A DNA stretch of 64,000 nt from Calothrix sp. HK-06 (GTDB taxonomy: Bacteria; Cyanobacteriota; Cyanobacteriia; Cyanobacteriales; Nostocaceae), in NCBI RefSeq assembly GCF_001904745.1, contig NZ_MRCD01000031.1, positions 1 through 64,000 of the forward strand, given 5' to 3'. The position numbers and the translations under genes are program-made. Below the pieces are notes generated by a model. The model was not told the DNA's origin. It saw only the letters and a program-made list of their open reading frames with translations, and did not search any database. Positions 61,820 to 64,000 of this stretch are shown here, piece after piece (within the stretch, counting starts at the first letter, position 1; every line of letters begins with the position of its first letter).

Positions 61820-64000
61820 ATGCGTTTATTCCTCAAGTTTCGACGGTCTATATTAATAGGTCTTTTTATTAGTTTTCTTTTGAGTGGTGTATTGTTGCCA
61901 TCAAATTTTGCTTCTGCGGTTCCTGCGGATTCTCTGACTCAGGGGGTACGGAAAACGATACTGGCGAATGGTTTAACGGTACTTACTAAGGAAGTTCATA
62001 CGGCGCCTGTGGTTAGCGCACAGGTGTGGTACAAGGTTGGTTCTCGGAATGAGAAAGCGGGTGAAAATGGGATTTCCCACCAGCTTGAACATTTGATGTT
62101 TAAGGGAACTACAGCACGTCCGGTACAATTTGGGCGCCTGTTTAGCGCTTTGGGTAGTCAGTTCAATGCGTTTACGAGTTATGACGAAACGGCTTATTTT
62201 GGTACGGTGCAGCGAGATAAGTTGCAGGCACTGTTGACTTTGGAAGCTGACCGGATGGAAGGTTCGGTTATTAATGCTGACCATTTGACAAGTGAAAAGC
62301 GAGTTGTAATTTCTGAGTTACAAGGGTATGAAAACTCACCGGGATATAGACTTAGCCGAGCAGTAATGCGTGCGGCTTTTCCGTCGAGGCAGTATGGTTT
62401 ACCTGTAGGTGGTACTAAATCTGATGTTCAGCAATTTACGGTTGAGCAGGTTAAGAATTATTATCAAACTTACTATAGTCCTGATAATGCTACTTTGATT
62501 GTTACTGGGGATTTTGCGACGGAGCCAACTTTAAAGGCAATTCAAGAGACTTTTGGAAAGATTCCTAAACGTGCGGCAACTAAAGCCGATTATGGTAAGG
62601 AACAAAGTAATGTAATTCCTGCTTCGCAAAGTGTATCGGTTACTGCTTCGGCTAAGGCGCCTATTATATTGAAGGAACCTGGCAGTGCATCATTACTACA
62701 AGTAGTCTATCCATTGCCAAATTTAACGCATCCTGATGTACCAGCTATTGATGTAATGGATGCCGTGTTGACGGGAGGAAGAAGTTCGCGGTTATACCAA
62801 GCTTTGGTAGAGACTGGGTTAGCTAGTTCGGTTAGTGCTAGTCCAGCAGAACTGATAGAACCTGGTTGGTATGAAATTAACGTAACGGCGGCGCCGGGAC
62901 AAGAGTTAAGTAATATTAGGACTGCGTTGCAAAAATCGCTGGATGAAATACAGCAAAAGCCTGTTAGTACCCAAGAGTTAAGTCGAGCTAAGACTCTATT
63001 ACAAGCTTCGTTTATTTTGGGAAACCAAGATATTACAAGTCAAGCTACACAACTTGGTTATAACCAAATTGTGGGTGGAGATTATAAGTTTGCTGAAAAG
63101 TATTTATCGGGAGTCGCGAAGGTTACTGCTGCGGATATTCAACGTGCGGCAAAAACTTACTTAAATCCTGGCAAACAAACGGTTGGGTTATTTGAACCAA
63201 CACAACCAGATGGTAAACCCGGAGCTAGCGGTGGTGGTTCTGGAAAAACTGCCGAAAACTTTAGCCCTGGTAAACCTGTAGACCCAGCAGAACTTGCTAA
63301 ATATTTACCACCTGTAACGAGTGCAACTGCTTCGACCAAACAGGTGCTACCCGAACAATTCACTTTAAAAAACGGAATGCGGGTGTTATTACTACCTGAC
63401 CGTAGTGTACCAACGATTAATATCAGTGGGCAAATCAACGCAGGAACAATATTTGATAGTAGTGCGAAGGCAGGTGTTGCGAACTTGGTTGCTAGTAATT
63501 TAATGAACGGTACCAAAACACAAAATGCGTTAACTTTGGCACAAACGCTCGAAGATAAAGGCGCCAGTTTAGGCTTTAGTGCTAGCCGTGAAGGCGTTTC
63601 AATTGGTGGGCAAGGATTATCTACAAATATTCCTGTGTTAGTAAAAACACTCGCTGATGTAGTGCAAAATGCAACATTTCCAACCGAACAGTTGGAATTA
63701 AGTCGTAAACGCGCTTTACTAAGTTTGAAAGCACAATTAGATGACCCCCGCTCTTTGGGTAGAAGGGTATTTCAACAAGCAGTATATCCAGAAAATCACC
63801 CGTTCCATATTTTCCCAACAGAAACTAGTTTGAAGGGAATTACACGCGATGATTTAGTTGGCTTCTACAAACAATACTACCGACCAGATACTACAACAAT
63901 TGCGATGGTAGGTGATTTTGAGCCAAATCAAGTAAAAACCTTGTTAAATCAAGCTTTTGGAACATGGCAAGGTCAAGGTAAGGCACCAACAGCAAATATT
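61820..64000 (+). CDS. M16 family zinc metallopeptidase (partial, cut by window edge)
   Basis: 727 codons visible from ATG 61820, with no stop before the right edge. Signal peptide (RRSILIGLFISFLLSGVLL...FASA), so exported. First M16 domain (about 45-450) with the inverted zinc motif HQLEH (H87, E90, H91) in ISHQLEHLMFKG, and SELQGYENSPGYRL further on. A second M16 domain begins near 515 (EQFTLKNGMRVLLLPDRSVPTINI) and lacks HxxEH, as in two-domain pitrilysin and MPP-like proteins. Probably degrades peptides in the periplasm. The extreme C-terminus lies outside the window. Confidence 0.93.
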   Translation, partial: MRLFLKFRRSILIGLFISFLLSGVLLPSNFASAVPADSLTQGVRKTILANGLTVLTKEVHTAPVVSAQVWYKVGSRNEKAGENGISHQLEHLMFKGTTARPVQFGRLFSALGSQFNAFTSYDETAYFGTVQRDKLQALLTLEADRMEGSVINADHLTSEKRVVISELQGYENSPGYRLSRAVMRAAFPSRQYGLPVGGTKSDVQQFTVEQVKNYYQTYYSPDNATLIVTGDFATEPTLKAIQETFGKIPKRAATKADYGKEQSNVIPASQSVSVTASAKAPIILKEPGSASLLQVVYPLPNLTHPDVPAIDVMDAVLTGGRSSRLYQALVETGLASSVSASPAELIEPGWYEINVTAAPGQELSNIRTALQKSLDEIQQKPVSTQELSRAKTLLQASFILGNQDITSQATQLGYNQIVGGDYKFAEKYLSGVAKVTAADIQRAAKTYLNPGKQTVGLFEPTQPDGKPGASGGGSGKTAENFSPGKPVDPAELAKYLPPVTSATASTKQVLPEQFTLKNGMRVLLLPDRSVPTINISGQINAGTIFDSSAKAGVANLVASNLMNGTKTQNALTLAQTLEDKGASLGFSASREGVSIGGQGLSTNIPVLVKTLADVVQNATFPTEQLELSRKRALLSLKAQLDDPRSLGRRVFQQAVYPENHPFHIFPTETSLKGITRDDLVGFYKQYYRPDTTTIAMVGDFEPNQVKTLLNQAFGTWQGQGKAPTANI

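Noticed and set aside
61973-63818. Several minus-strand ORFs over the last 2 kb
   Set aside because: They are antisense to a clear M16 peptidase with signal peptide and zinc motif running to the window edge.
1-64000. CRISPR arrays, complete insertion sequences, prophage genes
   Set aside because: Looked for regularly spaced direct repeats, transposase motifs and phage structural genes and saw none; the direct repeats present are the HAMP array, a 38-base duplication and short iterated units.

Overview
The window is 64 kb of chromosome from an AT-rich (roughly 39% GC by eye) cyanobacterium, most likely filamentous and probably of the order Nostocales. The lineage call rests on psbX, ycf66, a cyAbrB regulator, a KGK-domain protein, a Ycf21-type chorismate lyase, CcsA, DUF3727, many PAS/HAMP hybrid kinases and small dispersed palindromes typical of that group. 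The genus cannot be fixed from sequence alone. The usual cyanobacterial iterated palindrome HIP1 (GCGATCGC) occurs only once. The hexamer GGCGCC is instead found about 98 times by hand count, and GATC is strongly under-represented.

Layout. 0-11 kb: Uma2 endonuclease, agmatinase, DCC thioredoxin-like protein, a GNAT, a two-gene sugar activation pair (GHMP kinase plus nucleotidyltransferase), LD-carboxypeptidase, two unknown AT-rich genes and a REC-PAS hybrid histidine kinase. 11-21 kb: hemE, a clearly decayed lipoprotein or secreted-protein gene, an SDR, a B12-binding radical SAM enzyme, a GH75-like protein, and a very large GH18-polysaccharide deacetylase-GT2 fusion. 21-27 kb: a small protein and the housekeeping run GNAT-ruvX-DUF3727-mltG-yqeG-proB. 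27-28.5 kb: a decayed patch with interrupted ORFs and an orphan PD-(D/E)XK nuclease-like gene. 28.5-34.6 kb: GH57 branching enzyme, a thioredoxin-fold protein, pyrH-frr, a geranylgeranyl-reductase-like flavoprotein and cyAbrB. 34.6-36 kb is gene-poor.

36-49 kb: sdhB, two paralogous TolB-like lipoproteins, ycf66 and psbX, yggT, accC, tRNA-Leu(GAG), chorismate lyase, a DUF3352 protein, ccsA, a KGK protein, tilS-mmsA. 49-59 kb: a minus-strand signalling block made of a 1938-residue soluble hybrid kinase with about 11 HAMP-type repeats, cheR, cheB, a single-domain response regulator, and an AAA ATPase further downstream. 59-64 kb: a truncated kinase remnant, an RNA ligase followed by a low-molecular-weight phosphatase-like gene, an MgtC-like membrane protein, and an M16 peptidase that runs off the right edge.

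The items most worth following are the GGCGCC/GATC bias, the RNA ligase-phosphatase pair, the amino-sugar polymer block (GH75 plus GH18-CE4-GT2), the sugar kinase-nucleotidyltransferase pair of unknown substrate, and the giant HAMP-array kinase with CheR/CheB but no receptor or CheA. No phage, plasmid, CRISPR, rRNA or complete insertion sequence was seen.
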